DNA of 6,071 bases from Lentibacillus juripiscarius JCM 12147 (lineage in GTDB: Bacteria; Bacillota; Bacilli; Bacillales_D; Amphibacillaceae): positions 1 through 6,071 of the forward strand of contig BBCA01000095.1 of NCBI GenBank assembly GCA_001311805.1. Reading direction: 5' to 3'. Within the stretch, counting starts at the first letter, position 1. Every line of letters begins with the position of its first letter. A program made the position numbers and the translations under genes. Positions 5,895 to 6,071 of the stretch are shown here, piece by piece. Under the pieces are notes generated by a model. That model saw only the letters and a program-made list of their open reading frames with translations. It was not told where the DNA came from and made no database searches.

Positions 5895-6071
5895 ATGAAA
5901 ATCCGGCTCCCACCTCAACAATATGGTTATGAAACCGGATGGATTCAGGCAAGCAAAGCTGACGATGACTTTTTTCGTAAATTTTGTTGCCCTTTAATCC
6001 CTCACACCAACTCGGCTCGCGCGACTTTTTCCGATTTTCGCGCGACTTTCGGCTCGGCTCGCGCGACTTTT
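5895..6071 (+). other. Open frame running off the right edge; doubtful gene
   Basis: From ATG 5895 a plus-strand frame of 59 codons stays open to the window end (MKIRLPPQQYGYETGWIQAS...). Its last part translates the 21-bp repeat as heptapeptides: RATFSDF, RATFGSA, RATF. Because 21 is a multiple of three, the repeat keeps frame and stays open on its own, so the length is weak evidence. No ribosome site precedes the ATG (AGCGGAAACG), and it starts inside the divergent fumC promoter region. I recognise no family and think a non-coding repeat region is more likely. Confidence 0.15.
6017..6071. repeat. 21-bp GC-rich tandem repeat, truncated at the window edge
   Basis: TCGCGCGACTTT begins at 6017, 6038 and 6059, a strict 21-bp period. 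The variable half is TTCCGATTT in the first unit and CGGCTCGGC in the second. The longer CTCGGCTCGCGCGACTTTT at 6011 recurs exactly at 6053. Its GC content is much higher than the flanking DNA. The array continues beyond the window, so copy number is unknown. Confidence 0.85.

Noticed and set aside
5901..5940. Inverted repeat ATCCGG...CCGGAT upstream of fumC
   Set aside because: Only six base pairs with a 28-nt gap; expected by chance and not at a promoter element.
1..6071. tRNA, rRNA, insertion sequence, phage or defence genes
   Set aside because: No cloverleaf, rRNA-like segment, transposase or terminal inverted repeats were seen on either strand.

Overview
The window reads as chromosomal DNA from an endospore-forming, low-to-moderate GC member of the Bacillaceae. 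The evidence is an alpha/beta-type small acid-soluble spore protein (SASP), a YheA (UPF0342/YlbF-family) protein, an MsmX-type sugar ATPase next to a YxkF-like regulator, Gram-positive Shine-Dalgarno sites close to AAGGAGG, and extended -10 promoters (TGnTATAAT type). The genus cannot be fixed by eye; a Virgibacillus/Oceanobacillus/Lentibacillus-like organism is a guess.

Layout from left to right. Positions 1-442 hold no recognised gene. They carry a tandem repeat of about 77 bp (37 to about 268) and a possible broken minus-strand repeat ORF. Positions 443-1215 (-) encode a crotonase-superfamily protein (yhaR-like) with its own terminator. Positions 1330-1692 (-) are yheA, with a terminator and an extended -10 promoter. 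A divergent intergenic region then leads to two plus-strand genes: a PucR-type helix-turn-helix regulator (1846-2715, yxkF-like) and the shared sugar-importer ATPase msmX/ugpC (2824-3919). These converge on a minus-strand SASP gene (4064-4270). Next, also on the minus strand, is class II fumarase fumC/citG (4434-5819), with two tandem terminators and a recognisable promoter. The right edge (5895-6071) holds a GC-rich 21-bp tandem repeat that runs off the window.

The genes do not form one pathway. yhaR and yheA look separately transcribed, yxkF and msmX form a co-directional pair, and the SASP gene and fumC are insulated by hairpins. Functionally the window mixes CoA-thioester metabolism, sugar uptake energetics, spore DNA protection and the TCA cycle.

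The most striking property is technical or evolutionary. Three neighbouring genes (yhaR, yxkF, msmX) contain five frame breaks in 2.1 kb, each at a short run of identical bases, and restoring 1-2 bases at each gives full-length, family-typical proteins. yheA, the SASP gene and fumC are intact. Under-called homopolymers in the sequence or assembly are the simplest explanation; real decay cannot be excluded. I found no convincing previously undescribed system. The best leads are the repeat ORF at the left edge and the crotonase's atypical active site.
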